A DNA stretch of 64,000 bases from an uncultured bacterium (GCA_905233945.1 CAJOFY010000004.1:1-64000); one strand, 5' to 3'; numbered from the stretch's first letter, positions 43,485-53,364 are shown. The notes: generated by a model not told the origin, from the letters alone. Numbers and translations are program-made.

Positions 43485-45164
43485 ATGCTAAAAGAAGATC
43501 TTGTAAAGGTTCTCGAAGACGCTTTAAAACTGAACTGGGAAAAGCCGTGTTTCAGCGATTATGGCTCGGATCCTCTCACATTTGGCGAAGTTGCCGCTAA
43601 GATCAAGGAAATGCATGCTTTGTTCGAAGCTCTCGGAATAAAAAAAGGTGATAAAATATCGGTATGCGGAAAGAATTCGACAAGCTGGGCAATAGTCTAT
43701 CTTTCAGCAGTCACTTACGGCGCGGTCATTGTTCCGCTTCTCAATGATTTTTCTGCGGAGGAGATACATCATCTGGTCGAGCATTCCGATTCCAGGCTCT
43801 TTTTTGCTTCGGAATACATCATTGAAAAGCTCGACTCTCAGCTTTTTGATACTGTCGAGGCTGTTTTCAAACTTGAGGATATGTCGGCTGTATATTCCAA
43901 AGAGGAAAATCTGAACAGCAAAGTGGCCGAAACTGTTAAGAATTTTGCTGAAACCCAGACTGTGACAAAGGAAAACCTCTCTTTTGAAATTCCAGAAAAA
44001 ACTGATCTTGCCACGATAGTTTATACCTCAGGGACGACGGGATTTTCAAAAGGTGTAATGATTTCGCACAATTGTCTTATGGCTAATATTCAATACGCCA
44101 TTGATTCGCTTCCGAAAGGCGGAGATGCAATGGTTTCATTTCTTCCTCTGGCGCACTGTTTCGGATGCGCTTTTGACTTTGTTCTGCAGTTCGCGAGAGG
44201 ACTTCACATCGTTTTTATCAGCAAAACCCCGACGCCGAAAATTCTCATCAAGGCTTTCAGCGAGGTCCAGCCGTTCCTTGTGATTTCGGTTCCGCTCATC
44301 CTTGAGAAAATATATACTTCGAAGATCCGTCCGCTGCTTGAGACCAAGAAAATGAGAATACTCATGGCGATCCCAGGCATCAGACAGCTCATAATGAGAA
44401 AAATAGGGAAAGGGATCAGCGATTTCTTCGGCGGAAAGTGCTACGAAGTCATTTCCGGCGGAGCCGCTTTCAACCCGAAAATCGAATCGTTCCTGCTTAA
44501 AGCCGGTGTCAGGTTCACTTCCGGCTACGGCATGACAGAGTGCGCGCCGCTTATCGCATACACCGACTATGCCGACAACCGTAAAATCGGCAGCTGCGGC
44601 AAAATAATGACTTATCTCACTGCTAAAATCGATAATCCCGACAAAAAAGGAATAGGAGAAATCTGCGTCAAAGGCGAAAATATTATGAGCGGATACTACA
44701 AAATGGAAAAGGAGACCGCTGAAGTTCTTGACAGTGACGGATGGCTTCACACCGGCGATCTGGGGCGTATCGACAGCGACGGATTCCTTTTTATCTGCGG
44801 CAGACTGAAAAATATGATTCTTTCGTCATCCGGACAGAACATCTATCCGGAAGAAATCGAGCTCAAAATCAACTATATGCCTTTTGTGAACGAGTCCCTT
44901 CTTCTTGACGCGGGACACGGCAAGCTGATCGCTTTTGTTTATCCTGACCGCGAAAAAATGAAGGCTGAGAATGTTGCCGATGAACAACTGCCTGAAATTA
45001 TGGAGAAAAACCGCGTTGAACTTAACGAAACGCTCCCGGCTTATGCGAAAATCGCCGAAATCAGGATTCATCCCGAGGAATTTCAGAAAACTTCGACAAA
45101 AAAGATCAGAAGAACGCTTTATACCCATCTTGTTGACAAGAAAAAAGGCTTTTTAAAGCACTAA
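43485..45164 (+). CDS. AMP-forming long-chain acyl-CoA synthetase
   Basis: The protein has 559 residues. The adenylate-forming signature IVYTSGTTGFSKGVM is followed by SGYGMTECAPL and WLHTGDLGRIDSDGFLFICGR. GQNIYPEEIE and KTSTKKIRR near the end supply the C-domain hinge and catalytic Lys region. It activates fatty acids to acyl-CoA via acyl-AMP for degradation or lipid remodelling. It is a single gene under its own operator-bearing promoter. Exact chain length is unknown. Confidence 0.9.
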   Translation: MLKEDLVKVLEDALKLNWEKPCFSDYGSDPLTFGEVAAKIKEMHALFEALGIKKGDKISVCGKNSTSWAIVYLSAVTYGAVIVPLLNDFSAEEIHHLVEHSDSRLFFASEYIIEKLDSQLFDTVEAVFKLEDMSAVYSKEENLNSKVAETVKNFAETQTVTKENLSFEIPEKTDLATIVYTSGTTGFSKGVMISHNCLMANIQYAIDSLPKGGDAMVSFLPLAHCFGCAFDFVLQFARGLHIVFISKTPTPKILIKAFSEVQPFLVISVPLILEKIYTSKIRPLLETKKMRILMAIPGIRQLIMRKIGKGISDFFGGKCYEVISGGAAFNPKIESFLLKAGVRFTSGYGMTECAPLIAYTDYADNRKIGSCGKIMTYLTAKIDNPDKKGIGEICVKGENIMSGYYKMEKETAEVLDSDGWLHTGDLGRIDSDGFLFICGRLKNMILSSSGQNIYPEEIELKINYMPFVNESLLLDAGHGKLIAFVYPDREKMKAENVADEQLPEIMEKNRVELNETLPAYAKIAEIRIHPEEFQKTSTKKIRRTLYTHLVDKKKGFLKH

Positions 45165-45463
45165 ATCCAAAATTTAAGGAAAAAAACAGGAAACCCGCCG
45201 CAGCCGTGGCCCAGAAACAAGCTTTATCCTGTGCTCACAGGTGGGGAAAGCCGAACCGATCAACATTCACGGTAATAAGTACAAACCCCAAAATTTAAAT
45301 AGGAAAAAACTTCTAACGTCCCAAGCTCACGCACCGGGCAGGCAGAAGAATGTTAGTCAGCTTTCATAGAGAGTCAATTTTTCACATCGTCACATCGTTA
45401 AGCCGTCACGAAATGGACTTTTTTTTAAAAAAGGCTATTGAAGTTCTTGAGATGGAGGTGGCA
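45165..45463. other. Gene-free interval with nested pairings, possible structured RNA
   Basis: No gene is seen here. Nested complementary segments suggest a folded RNA: GCC 45203-45205 with GGC 45341-45343, GCCC 45209-45212 with GGGC 45336-45339, AAGCTT 45219-45224 with AAGCTC 45323-45328, hairpin CCTGTG/CACAGG (45228-45241), and GGGG 45243-45246 with CCCC 45286-45289. A T-run on the minus strand (45181-45187) could end a minus transcript. A near-direct repeat CCAAAATTTAA occurs at 45167 and 45288. I do not recognise a known RNA family, and either strand is possible. Confidence 0.35.
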
Positions 45464-46003
45464 ATGCGAAACAGACCTTTGATCTACATGAGCAGATGCT
45501 TCGGCTTCGACAAATGCCGCTACGACGGAAAGGACTTTCCCTGCGATTTTGCCGAAAAGCTCAAAAAACACGCCGAAATTCTCCACTGGTGCCCGGAAAC
45601 CGCGATAGATCTGGGCTGTCCGCGCGAAAAAATCAGAGTTATCCGAATTGACGGAAAAAATCTCCTTTTTCAGCCCGAAACCGGAAAGTTTTTCACTGAA
45701 AAAATGAATGAATATTCAGACAACTATTTGAAAACACTTGAAAATATCGACGGATTTTTCCTCAAGGCGAAAAGCCCGAGCTGCGGAGTCGTCAACACCA
45801 AACTTTTTGAAGGAAAAAGCGAAAAAATCATCTCTTACGAAGCAAGCGGTTTTTTTGCTGAAAGAGTTCTCGCACTTTTTCCAGATACTCCTGTCATCAC
45901 AGAGCTGGATTTGGAAAACAAAGAAAAAACAAAAGATTTTCTTACAAAAGTTTTTTTGAAATACGGCAGGATCCCTGCCTGTTTTTCGGAATTTTTCAGC
46001 TGA
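45464..46003 (+). CDS. DUF523-family protein
   Basis: From ATG 45464 (GGAGG upstream) the product has 179 residues. DUF523 signatures are the opening SRCFGFDKCRYDG, then CPETAIDLGCPREKIR and KAKSPSCGVVNTKLF. These conserved Cys residues suggest a metal or Fe-S role, which is not established for the family. In-frame codons upstream back to 45350 have no ribosome site and were excluded. Its stop overlaps the lon stop of the opposite strand by eight bases. Confidence 0.85.
   Translation: MRNRPLIYMSRCFGFDKCRYDGKDFPCDFAEKLKKHAEILHWCPETAIDLGCPREKIRVIRIDGKNLLFQPETGKFFTEKMNEYSDNYLKTLENIDGFFLKAKSPSCGVVNTKLFEGKSEKIISYEASGFFAERVLALFPDTPVITELDLENKEKTKDFLTKVFLKYGRIPACFSEFFS
45965..45986 (+). terminator. 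Terminator-like hairpin in the tail of the DUF523 gene
   Basis: GGCAGG (45965-45970) pairs with CCTGCC (45974-45979) around ATC, followed by TGTTTTT. It lies inside the last codons of the DUF523 gene and may end transcription between the convergent genes. The stem is short, so confidence is low. Confidence 0.35.
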
Positions 46004-48341
46004 TTTTAAGTTCAGGAAGTGCTTCCTTCAGGATCTCGCGGCACTCTTTTACGAATTTAACTTCGATTCCATCTTTGATTTCATCGGGAATTTCGCTGTA
46101 GTCGCCGCGGTTTTCTTCCGGAATGAAAAGTTTTGTGATTCCGGCTTGTTTTGCCGCCATGACTTTGGCTTTGAGGCCGCCTATTTTCGTGATTTTTCCT
46201 TTGAGCGAGACTTCGCCAGTCATAGCGATTTTCGGATGCACCGGAATTCCGGACATAAGCGATGCGATTGCAAGTGAAATAGCGTCGCCCGCCGATGGAC
46301 CGTCTTTCGGTGTCGCGCCGTCAGGAAAGTGGATGTGAAGAATTGATTTGTCCCATATCTCGTCTTCTATGATTTTGTTTTCCGAGAAGAGCGCGCGGAT
46401 GTAACTGCCTGCGATCTTTACAGATTCTTTCATTACATCCCCCAGACTTCCTGTAACTTCAAAACCGCCTTTTCCGGGATATTTTATCGCTTCGACCTGA
46501 AGCACTGTTCCACCGTAAGGAGTCCACGCAAGGCCGTTGACAACGCCGATCTCGGGCTCTTTTCCAATCGCGTCTTCGGAATATTTCTCGACTCCGAGAT
46601 ATTTGCCGAGATTTTCTTCAGTTATCGTCGCTTCTGTTTCTTTCCCTTCCGCTTTTGCGAGAGCGGTCTTTCTGCAAATCGACGCGATCTTTCTTTCAAG
46701 TTCACGGACTCCGGCTTCGCATGTGTAAGATTTTATCAATAAATCCAGTGCTTTGTCTGTAAAATCAAGATTGGTGTCTTCAATTCCGTTGAGTTTTTTC
46801 TCTTTCGGAATGAGGTGCTTTTTTGCGATATTTTTCTTTTCGAAAGTGGTGTAACCGTCGATATCGATGACTTCCATCCTGTCTTTGAGTGCGACCGGAA
46901 TTTTGTTCTTGTCGTTTGCCGTCGCGACAAAAAGGACGTTGCTTAGGTCAAATTCGAGATCAAGGAAGTGATCGGTGAAAGTCTTGTTCTGCTCAGGGTC
47001 TAAAACTTCAAGCAGAGCTGAGGAGGGATCACCTTTGTAGTCGGCGCCGAGTTTATCGATTTCGTCCAGTAAAAACAACGGGTTATTGACTTTTACCTTT
47101 TGAAGCGAAAGGATTATTTTCCCCGGCAGAGCAGCTAAATATGTGCGTCTGTGGCCTCTGATTTCGGCTTCGTCCCTGACTCCGCCCAGAGAGTGACGGA
47201 CAAACTTTCTTCCGGTTGCAGTTGCAAGAGATGACGCGATACTTGTTTTTCCCACTCCGGGAGGGCCTGCGAGGCAGATTATCGGAGCTTTCAGATTTCC
47301 CGAAAGTTTGAGAACGGCGAGGTATTCAAGGATCCGCTCCTTGACTTCGGTAAGTCCGTAATGGTCGTCGTCAAGCTGCTTTCTCGCGCGGTCGATGTCG
47401 ATTTCAGTCTTTGTCGACTCTTCCCACGGAAGCGACTGAATCGTTTCGATATAGTTTCTGATAACTTCCTGTTCCGGCGTAAAAGGAGGAATCCTCGCCG
47501 ATTTAGTGAGTTCGGCTTTAAGGCGCTCCTTTACGTAATCAGGAGCTTTGAAAGAGTTCAGGTCGAAATTCAGGCTTTTATTCGGATCGCCGCCGTTCTC
47601 GATATCGCCCTGATAGTTTTCCCCGTTCAGTTCTTCGTTGAGAAGGCGGATTTTCTCCCGCAGAAACTGCTCGCGCTGGCTTCTTTCAAAACGCTCGTGA
47701 ACTTCGTCGTCTATTTCGTTTTCGATGTGCGCGATATTGGTTTCGGCAAGGAAAATCTTTGTCAGATCGACTATTCTTTTGTAGAGATCCTTCTCTTCAA
47801 AAACTCTGCGGAAACCCTCCGGATCCATGGACTGGTCAAGCGATGATGCGCAGCAGTCGACGAAATCTTCGAGATTTTCCTCCTCGATTATCTGATTCGC
47901 TTTTTCAGGCGGAAAACCGGCTATGTCAAAGTATCTTCTGAGGGCGTCCTCCAGAATTCTCCGTGCAACCGCAGGATCTTTCTCTTTAGGAAAAGTTGTC
48001 TTGAACTCTTTGACCTTTACTGTAAAAAGGCGGGTACGCGGATTCTGCTCATAAGAGTAGAAAAGGACGCGCTTCGCTCCGGCGAGAACGACCTTGCTTT
48101 TACCTGCCTCGATTTCTTCGATGTGAATGACGTCGCACAATGTCGCAACCGGAAGAAAAATGCTTCTTTCAGGATCGTCGGGAAGTTTCTCGAACGCCGC
48201 GACCACGACCTGCTCCTCTTTGCTGAAGGCTTTGCTGAAAACTTCGTATTCATACGGGTCGCTGACAGAAATCGTGAACGAATAATAGGGAAATATAACT
48301 GTGTCGTTGTATAGAAACAACGGAAAAGTATTGGAACTCAT
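45996..48341 (-). CDS. lon: ATP-dependent Lon protease
   Basis: The protein has 781 residues. The LonA substrate-binding domain (1-200) and coiled coil (200-290) are followed by an AAA+ module with Walker A GPPGVGKT and Walker B FLLDEIDK. The serine-lysine protease domain has KDGPSAGDA with the catalytic Ser and a conserved Lys 43 residues later (GLKAKVMAAKQAG). It degrades misfolded and regulatory proteins in the cytoplasm. It is the last gene of the clpP-clpX-lon series, the usual order. Confidence 0.97.
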   Translation of the reverse strand: MSSNTFPLFLYNDTVIFPYYSFTISVSDPYEYEVFSKAFSKEEQVVVAAFEKLPDDPERSIFLPVATLCDVIHIEEIEAGKSKVVLAGAKRVLFYSYEQNPRTRLFTVKVKEFKTTFPKEKDPAVARRILEDALRRYFDIAGFPPEKANQIIEEENLEDFVDCCASSLDQSMDPEGFRRVFEEKDLYKRIVDLTKIFLAETNIAHIENEIDDEVHERFERSQREQFLREKIRLLNEELNGENYQGDIENGGDPNKSLNFDLNSFKAPDYVKERLKAELTKSARIPPFTPEQEVIRNYIETIQSLPWEESTKTEIDIDRARKQLDDDHYGLTEVKERILEYLAVLKLSGNLKAPIICLAGPPGVGKTSIASSLATATGRKFVRHSLGGVRDEAEIRGHRRTYLAALPGKIILSLQKVKVNNPLFLLDEIDKLGADYKGDPSSALLEVLDPEQNKTFTDHFLDLEFDLSNVLFVATANDKNKIPVALKDRMEVIDIDGYTTFEKKNIAKKHLIPKEKKLNGIEDTNLDFTDKALDLLIKSYTCEAGVRELERKIASICRKTALAKAEGKETEATITEENLGKYLGVEKYSEDAIGKEPEIGVVNGLAWTPYGGTVLQVEAIKYPGKGGFEVTGSLGDVMKESVKIAGSYIRALFSENKIIEDEIWDKSILHIHFPDGATPKDGPSAGDAISLAIASLMSGIPVHPKIAMTGEVSLKGKITKIGGLKAKVMAAKQAGITKLFIPEENRGDYSEIPDEIKDGIEVKFVKECREILKEALPELKIS

Positions 48342-48346
48342 TAAAA

Positions 48347-49621
48347 CTATGCTCCTTTGCCGGAAATTTTGCTGCCGGAATTTTCAGATTTGTATTTTTT
48401 TACGGGTTCTTTGCCGGATTCTATGACTTCGGGTGTGATGACGATCTCTTTGATCCTTCCTTTTTCTTCTGGTGCTTTGTACATGATGTCGAGCATCGCA
48501 GTTTCGAGGATTCTTCTGAGGCCTCTGGCTCCGGTTTTGAGGAGCTCTGTTTTTTTGACTACTGCGTCCAAAGCTCCGTCGGAGAAGGAAAGCTCAATGC
48601 CGTCAAGTTTGAAAAGCTCTTTGTATTGCGAAACAAGCGCATCTTTCGGCTCAGTCAGAATTCTCCGCAGCTCTTTGGACGAAAGTTCTTCAAGATAAGC
48701 AGTCATCGGAAGTCTGCCGATAAGCTCGGGAATGAGTCCAAAACGAAGAAGGTCAACCGGCTGGATTTCCGCCAGAATGTGCCTGTCATCCGTTTTTTTG
48801 CCGAGCTGGGCGCCGAATCCGACTTTCTTTTTGCCGATTCTGCGTGCGATGATTTTTTCGATCCCCTCGAACGCGCCGCCGACAATGAAAAGGATTTTGG
48901 AAGTGTCGATTTTGATGTATTCCTGCTGCGGATGTTTTCTTCCGCCGGTCGGAGGAACGTTCGCGATTGTTCCCTCGACTATCTTGAGCAGTGCCTGCTG
49001 TACTCCTTCGCCGCTGACATCGCGTGTGATCGAGCGGTTTTCCGATTTTCTCGCGATTTTGTCGATTTCATCGATGTAGATTATGCCGCGCTCTGCCTTT
49101 TCGACATCGTAATTTGCAGCCTGAATCAGCGAGAGAAGGACGTTTTCCACATCTTCGCCGACATATCCCGCTTCCGTCAGTGTTGTTGCATCGGCGATGG
49201 AGAAGGGGACGTCGAGGAATTTTGCAAGTGTTCTCGCGAGAAGTGTTTTCCCTGAACCCGTAGGTCCGAGAAGAAGGATGTTGCTCTTCTGGATGCTGTT
49301 CTTTTCCGGCGAGTTTACCCTTTTATAATGATTGTAAACCGCGACCGAAAGAACTTTTTTGGCGTAGTCCTGTCCGATTACGAACTGGTCGAGATGTTCC
49401 TTTATCTGCATCGGGGTCACATGACTTCCGTGATGATAGTGTCTCTCGGTTTTTTTTTCATTTTCTTCAGGAATGTTGCTTTTTTCTCCGAGAAGAGCCG
49501 AGCACATTTCGACACATTCATTGCAGATGTAGGCGTTCCTGCCGTAAATTATCCTGCCGACATCGCTTTGCGGTCTTCCGCAGAACGAGCAGTGTATGTC
49601 TTGTTTGTTTTTCGGTGCCAT
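48347..49621 (-). CDS. clpX: ClpX unfoldase subunit
   Basis: The protein has 424 residues. The N-terminal C4 zinc-binding domain ([16 protein letters not shown]) is followed by an AAA+ core with Walker A GPTGSGKT, Walker [10 protein letters not shown] and sensor motifs, including [10 protein letters not shown]. It unfolds tagged proteins and feeds them to ClpP, encoded just upstream. It lies seven bases after the clpP stop and five bases before lon. The operon is minus-strand. Confidence 0.97.
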   Translation of the reverse strand: MAPKNKQDIHCSFCGRPQSDVGRIIYGRNAYICNECVEMCSALLGEKSNIPEENEKKTERHYHHGSHVTPMQIKEHLDQFVIGQDYAKKVLSVAVYNHYKRVNSPEKNSIQKSNILLLGPTGSGKTLLARTLAKFLDVPFSIADATTLTEAGYVGEDVENVLLSLIQAANYDVEKAERGIIYIDEIDKIARKSENRSITRDVSGEGVQQALLKIVEGTIANVPPTGGRKHPQQEYIKIDTSKILFIVGGAFEGIEKIIARRIGKKKVGFGAQLGKKTDDRHILAEIQPVDLLRFGLIPELIGRLPMTAYLEELSSKELRRILTEPKDALVSQYKELFKLDGIELSFSDGALDAVVKKTELLKTGARGLRRILETAMLDIMYKAPEEKGRIKEIVITPEVIESGKEPVKKYKSENSGSKISGKGA

Positions 49622-49627
49622 TTTTAC

Positions 49628-50233
49628 CTATCTTTTTGTTACAACGTTGTCGATAAGACCGTAATTCAGCGCCTCGTCAGCAGACATGAAGAAATCGCGT
49701 TCCATATCGGCGCGCAGAGTTTCGATATCCTTTCCTGTGTGCGAATGAAGAATCTGAAGCAGACGGTTTTTGATGAACATTATTTCTTTCGCGTGGATTT
49801 CAATGTCGGTCGCCTGACCTCTGAAACCGCCGAGAGGCTGATGGATCATAATTCTTGAATTCGGAAGCGAAAATCTTTTTCCTTTTGCTCCGCTTGCAAG
49901 AAGAACAGCAGCCATGCTTGCAGCCTGACCTACGCATATCGTCGAGACATCAGGTTTGATGTACTGGATCGTATCGTAAATGGCGAGTCCGGCTGTAACG
50001 GATCCGCCAGGGCTGTTGACGTAAATATAAATATCCTGCTCGCTGTCCTGTCCTTCGAGAAGAAGAAGCTGCGCTACGACAGCGTTCGCCAGATCGTCTG
50101 TAATCTCTTCTCCTATGAAGATTATGCGGTCTTTGAGAAGGCGCGAGTATATGTCGTAAGCTCTTTCTCCGCCGCCTTCCTTTTCAACGACTACCGGAAC
50201 GAGTCCAGCCTGAGGTCTGATTGTTTTTTGCAT
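49628..50233 (-). CDS. clpP: ClpP protease subunit
   Basis: From ATG 50233 (AAGGAG upstream) the product has 201 residues. The upstream in-frame codons to 50293 have no ribosome site. The catalytic Ser106 lies in [11 protein letters not shown] and His131 in [10 protein letters not shown], matching the ClpP family. [20 protein letters not shown] is also diagnostic. It forms the proteolytic chamber for ClpX. No trigger factor gene precedes it within the window. Confidence 0.97.
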   Translation of the reverse strand: MQKTIRPQAGLVPVVVEKEGGGERAYDIYSRLLKDRIIFIGEEITDDLANAVVAQLLLLEGQDSEQDIYIYVNSPGGSVTAGLAIYDTIQYIKPDVSTICVGQAASMAAVLLASGAKGKRFSLPNSRIMIHQPLGGFRGQATDIEIHAKEIMFIKNRLLQILHSHTGKDIETLRADMERDFFMSADEALNYGLIDNVVTKR

Positions 50234-50309
50234 TTTTTTCTCCTTAGCAAAAATTAAAACCGCCTTATTTACCATTTTTTTATTTTTTTGCAATATCCTG
50301 CGAAAGTTT

Positions 50310-50338
50310 TTGCAAAAGCTTGATAGCCGGCATATTTT
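50310..50338 (+). promoter_or_regulatory. Promoter of rdgB
   Basis: TTGCAA (50310-50315) and TATTTT (50333-50338) are 17 bases apart and lie about 35 bases before the rdgB start. The region also separates rdgB from the divergent clpP operon. Confidence 0.45.
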
Positions 50339-50373
50339 AGGTTAAAAAAAGCGGTTTTTCGGTGGAGGCCGCA

Positions 50374-50958
50374 ATGAAAATAAAAATAGTTTTTGCTTCA
50401 GGAAACAGCGGAAAAATCCGCGAGGCTTCGGAAATATTCGACGGGTTTGAAATTGTACCGATAAGCCTTTTCCCGGAATGGAAAGCTCCGGATGAAAACG
50501 GCACGACTTTTCTTCAGAACGCGGTCATAAAGGCCGAGGCAGCGGCAAAGGCGGCCCCCGGTTCCATTGTTCTTGCAGACGATTCCGGGCTTGTCGTTCC
50601 CGCTTTGAACGGGGCACCCGGTATTTTTTCGGCACGTTTTTCGGCTGAGGCGACCAATGAGTCGAACAGAAAAAAGCTCCTGGACGAACTTTCCGGAGTT
50701 GCTGACAGGCGCGCATACTTTTTATGCACTGCCGTCATGATTTTTCCAGACAGAACGGTAATTTCAGCCGAAGGAAGATGTTACGGACAAATAATCGAAA
50801 GCTGCCGCGGGAACAACGGTTTCGGTTATGATCCGCTTTTTGTTCCGGAAGGTTACGCCGAAACTCTGGCCGAGCTTTCCGAAGATGAAAAAAATTTGAT
50901 AAGCCACCGAGGAAAAGCCTTCCGAAAATTGTTGACTTTTAAAGGCTCTTCAATATAA
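50374..50958 (+). CDS. rdgB: dITP/XTP pyrophosphatase
   Basis: From ATG 50374 (GGAGG upstream) the product has 194 residues. FASGNSGKIREASEIF is the HAM1/RdgB opening. VLADDSGLVVPALNGAPGIFSARFS carries the catalytic Asp residues, and GFGYDPLFVPEG is the conserved C-terminal motif. It hydrolyses non-canonical purine triphosphates to keep them out of DNA and RNA. Confidence 0.95.
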   Translation: MKIKIVFASGNSGKIREASEIFDGFEIVPISLFPEWKAPDENGTTFLQNAVIKAEAAAKAAPGSIVLADDSGLVVPALNGAPGIFSARFSAEATNESNRKKLLDELSGVADRRAYFLCTAVMIFPDRTVISAEGRCYGQIIESCRGNNGFGYDPLFVPEGYAETLAELSEDEKNLISHRGKAFRKLLTFKGSSI

Positions 50959-51002
50959 AGGCGCGGTTTTTTTGTTTTATTTCTATTGTTTTGGAGGAAA
51001 TT

Positions 51003-51743
51003 ATGGCTTTGAAGCTCAGAGGCGCAAGAAAGGCGAAGGCAAAAGGGCTCGAAACGGCAGAGCATACAGTTGAAAACGACGCTTTTCAGGAACAGGGTAA
51101 AAAGGTTGTCACTGAACATCCTTATTTTATTTTCGGCTGTGTAGGCGCGATAGTTGTTATCGTTATAGCGGCCATGCTCATTTCAACGCTTGTAAAATCG
51201 GCGTCTGACGCGAAATCGCTTGAATACGCTGCGGCAACGGAACTTCTCGACAAGGCTGACAGTGATTCTACTGAAAACGCTAAAGCATCTTACGAAAAGG
51301 CTCTTGATGCTTTCGACAAAGTTATAAAAAATCAGTCCGGTTCAATGAATGCGGCTGCGTCTATGGTTTTTTCCGGTCGTATTTACAAAGAAAAAATGAA
51401 CAACTGCGACAAAGCAGTCGACTTCTTTAAACAGGCCCGCATGAGCGGCAGACTTGACACCGACATCCGTTTCGTAACTTACGAAGGCGAGGCGATGTGT
51501 TACTTCGACAAAGGCGATTTTGAAAAAGCTGCCAACCTTTGGAAAGAGTGGCTTGACCAGAAAACCGATATTTATAAGGATTACGCGCTTTACTATACTG
51601 CTATGAGCTATGAAAAACTCGGCAAAAATGATGACGCGGCTGTTTATTACGACAGAATTAAAAAAGAATATCCGAAAAGCATCCTTATTGCAAAAATAGC
51701 GGGCAAAGTTACAACGAAAGAGCCTGAAAAAGCACAAAATTAA
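51003..51743 (+). CDS. YfgM-like membrane-anchored TPR protein
   Basis: From ATG 51003 (GGAGG upstream) the product has 246 residues. A basic cytoplasmic tail of about 35 residues precedes one membrane helix (about 42-65). The periplasmic part is built of TPR-like helical pairs (AMCYFDKGDFEKAANLWKEWL, YYTAMSYEKLGKNDDAAVYYD). The layout fits YfgM, a periplasmic chaperone-network protein. The following gene is a BamB-like propeller overlapping by one base (TAATG), which repeats the yfgM-bamB neighbourhood of Gammaproteobacteria and supports the assignment. Confidence 0.75.
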   Translation: MALKLRGARKAKAKGLETAEHTVENDAFQEQGKKVVTEHPYFIFGCVGAIVVIVIAAMLISTLVKSASDAKSLEYAAATELLDKADSDSTENAKASYEKALDAFDKVIKNQSGSMNAAASMVFSGRIYKEKMNNCDKAVDFFKQARMSGRLDTDIRFVTYEGEAMCYFDKGDFEKAANLWKEWLDQKTDIYKDYALYYTAMSYEKLGKNDDAAVYYDRIKKEYPKSILIAKIAGKVTTKEPEKAQN

Positions 51744-52945
51744 TGTTCCCTCACAAATTTTTTTTCATTTTTTTCATTTTTTTATTTTCATTTCAGGTTT
51801 TTGCCGAATTTGACGAAAACGCCGGAAAAGCACCGGTGTTTGTAAAAAAAGGGGAGCCGCATCTTGCAATCGAGTGGGCGGTTCCGCTGAAAAAAAATCA
51901 GGTTCAGGTAAACAGGCGCGAAGAGGCGGGAGTGACATTTTTCGGCGACGATCTTCTTGTCGCGACTAGAGCCGGCGAACTTCATCTTTTCGGAAAAAAC
52001 GGCGGTCTCAAAGTTACGGCGGTTTTTGAAGGCGAATGTACTGTTGCTCCGCTTGCAGTCGATGAAACACATGTCCTTGTTCCGGTTTCGAACTCTGTTT
52101 TCATGCTCGAACTTGTGACTGAAAAAAAAGGAAAAAGAACCGGATACAGCTGGAAAGTTCTCTGGAATGTCACAGGAAAGGCGTCAGTTGCAACCCGTCC
52201 GTTCATTTATGATGACAAATTTGTGCTGATTCAGTTCCACGACAGCGTTATATATGTCGTTGACAAGGAGAGCGGCGAACTCAAAAATATGTACAGCGAC
52301 TACGAAAACAGCGAAGAGCTGGCTGTCGTCCGCCTTGCACCGCCGGTTGTTGTTGACGGAAAGATTGTTTTCGGTTTTTCTGACGGAACAATAACTTTTT
52401 TCATGCTGCGCGACGAAGGAAAAGTCGATCTTATTCCTTATTACAAATTTAAGACGGCGGGCTCGATGAAAAGATTTGAAAAACGCGATTTTTTTGATGT
52501 CCTTTCATTTATCGGCATCGAAGACTCCATTCTTTTCTCGGGCGGGGAATACGGCGGCGTGATTGTCAGCGGAACACCGACGAAACTTGAAAATATGGAA
52601 GACCTGCAGCTTTTCAAATACGGAAACGGTTTTGCCGGTTTCGGTCGTCGCGGAATTTTTATTTTTGATGAAGACGGAAAATTTAAATCGCAGCCTTTCA
52701 AGTCTATGAATTACGTTACGAACCTTGTTCAAGGAAACGGTTTTGCAGTAGCGATGACTTCCGGCGAAGGTCCGATGCTTGGAGATACGGACGCGTTTAT
52801 ATACCTGCTTTCCCCGGATTTCACGCAGGTGTACTATTCAATGATGATTCCGAACGGAGTTTCAAGCAATGCGGTCAGTGAAAGGAACGCATTATACTTT
52901 GTTTCGGACATGGGAGTGCTTTATAAATTCAAAGTGTTAAAATAA
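51743..52945 (+). CDS. BamB-like PQQ beta-propeller protein
   Basis: The protein has 400 residues with a signal peptide (1-19, FQVFAEF). It has no obvious lipobox Cys. Repeated blades of the PQQ/Trp-Asp type are visible, such as DLLVATRAGELHLFGKNGGLK, KFVLIQFHDSVIYVVDKESGEL and KIVFGFSDGTITFFML. BamB is a scaffold of the outer-membrane protein assembly machine. The pairing with a YfgM-like gene supports that role, though the sequence is divergent and blade count was not fixed. Confidence 0.65.
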   Translation: MFPHKFFFIFFIFLFSFQVFAEFDENAGKAPVFVKKGEPHLAIEWAVPLKKNQVQVNRREEAGVTFFGDDLLVATRAGELHLFGKNGGLKVTAVFEGECTVAPLAVDETHVLVPVSNSVFMLELVTEKKGKRTGYSWKVLWNVTGKASVATRPFIYDDKFVLIQFHDSVIYVVDKESGELKNMYSDYENSEELAVVRLAPPVVVDGKIVFGFSDGTITFFMLRDEGKVDLIPYYKFKTAGSMKRFEKRDFFDVLSFIGIEDSILFSGGEYGGVIVSGTPTKLENMEDLQLFKYGNGFAGFGRRGIFIFDEDGKFKSQPFKSMNYVTNLVQGNGFAVAMTSGEGPMLGDTDAFIYLLSPDFTQVYYSMMIPNGVSSNAVSERNALYFVSDMGVLYKFKVLK

Positions 52946-52957
52946 TGGAAAATTTTC

Positions 52958-52985
52958 TTGCAATATCACAAAAAATGGATAGAAA
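52958..52985 (+). promoter_or_regulatory. Promoter of the HU gene
   Basis: TTGCAA (52958-52963) and TAGAAA (52980-52985) are 16 bases apart, about 40 bases ahead of the HU start. GGAGGAG is the ribosome site. Confidence 0.4.
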
Positions 52986-53026
52986 AGAGCGGCTTTTTTG
53001 GAGCAAGACTTTTTATGGAGGAGTGA

Positions 53027-53302
53027 ATGAATAAGTCGAATTTAATTGCTGTTTTTTCAGAAAAAGCAAACCTTTCAAAGAGAAATGCGGAACAGTTTGT
53101 AAACCTTATGATCGATGCTATGACTGAAGCCCTCAACAACGGCGAACGTGTTGAAATCAGAGGTTTCGGAAGTTTTGTAGTCCGCACTTACGCTGCTTAC
53201 GAAGGCAGAAATCCCAAGACAGGCGAGACAATTACCGTTAATCAGAAGAAACTTCCTTTCTTCAAAGCAGGAAAAGATCTTCTCGCCCGTATCAACGACT
53301 GA
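53027..53302 (+). CDS. hup: HU/IHF-family DNA-binding protein
   Basis: The protein has 91 residues, the family length. NLIAVFSEKANLSKRNAEQFVNLMIDAMTEAL is the dimerising helical part. RVEIRGFGSFVVR, then GRNPKTGETITV, form the beta-arm with the conserved RNP DNA-intercalating motif. It bends and compacts DNA as a dimer. It is a single-gene unit with its own promoter and a strong terminator. Confidence 0.95.
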   Translation: MNKSNLIAVFSEKANLSKRNAEQFVNLMIDAMTEALNNGERVEIRGFGSFVVRTYAAYEGRNPKTGETITVNQKKLPFFKAGKDLLARIND

Positions 53303-53319
53303 TAAGTTTCAGTTTTTTC

Positions 53320-53344
53320 GCCGCCTTTTCAGGCGGCTTTTTTT
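53320..53344 (+). terminator. Intrinsic terminator after the HU gene
   Basis: GCCGCCT (53320-53326) and AGGCGGC (53331-53337) form a perfect seven-pair stem around TTTC, directly followed by seven T (53338-53344). This is a classic rho-independent terminator. Confidence 0.92.
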
Positions 53345-53364
53345 GACTTTTTCGGATAAATCAT

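Noticed and set aside
45350-45463. N-terminal extension of the DUF523 protein
   Set aside because: It has no ribosome site, and the residues are not part of the family. ATG 45464 has GGAGG at good distance.
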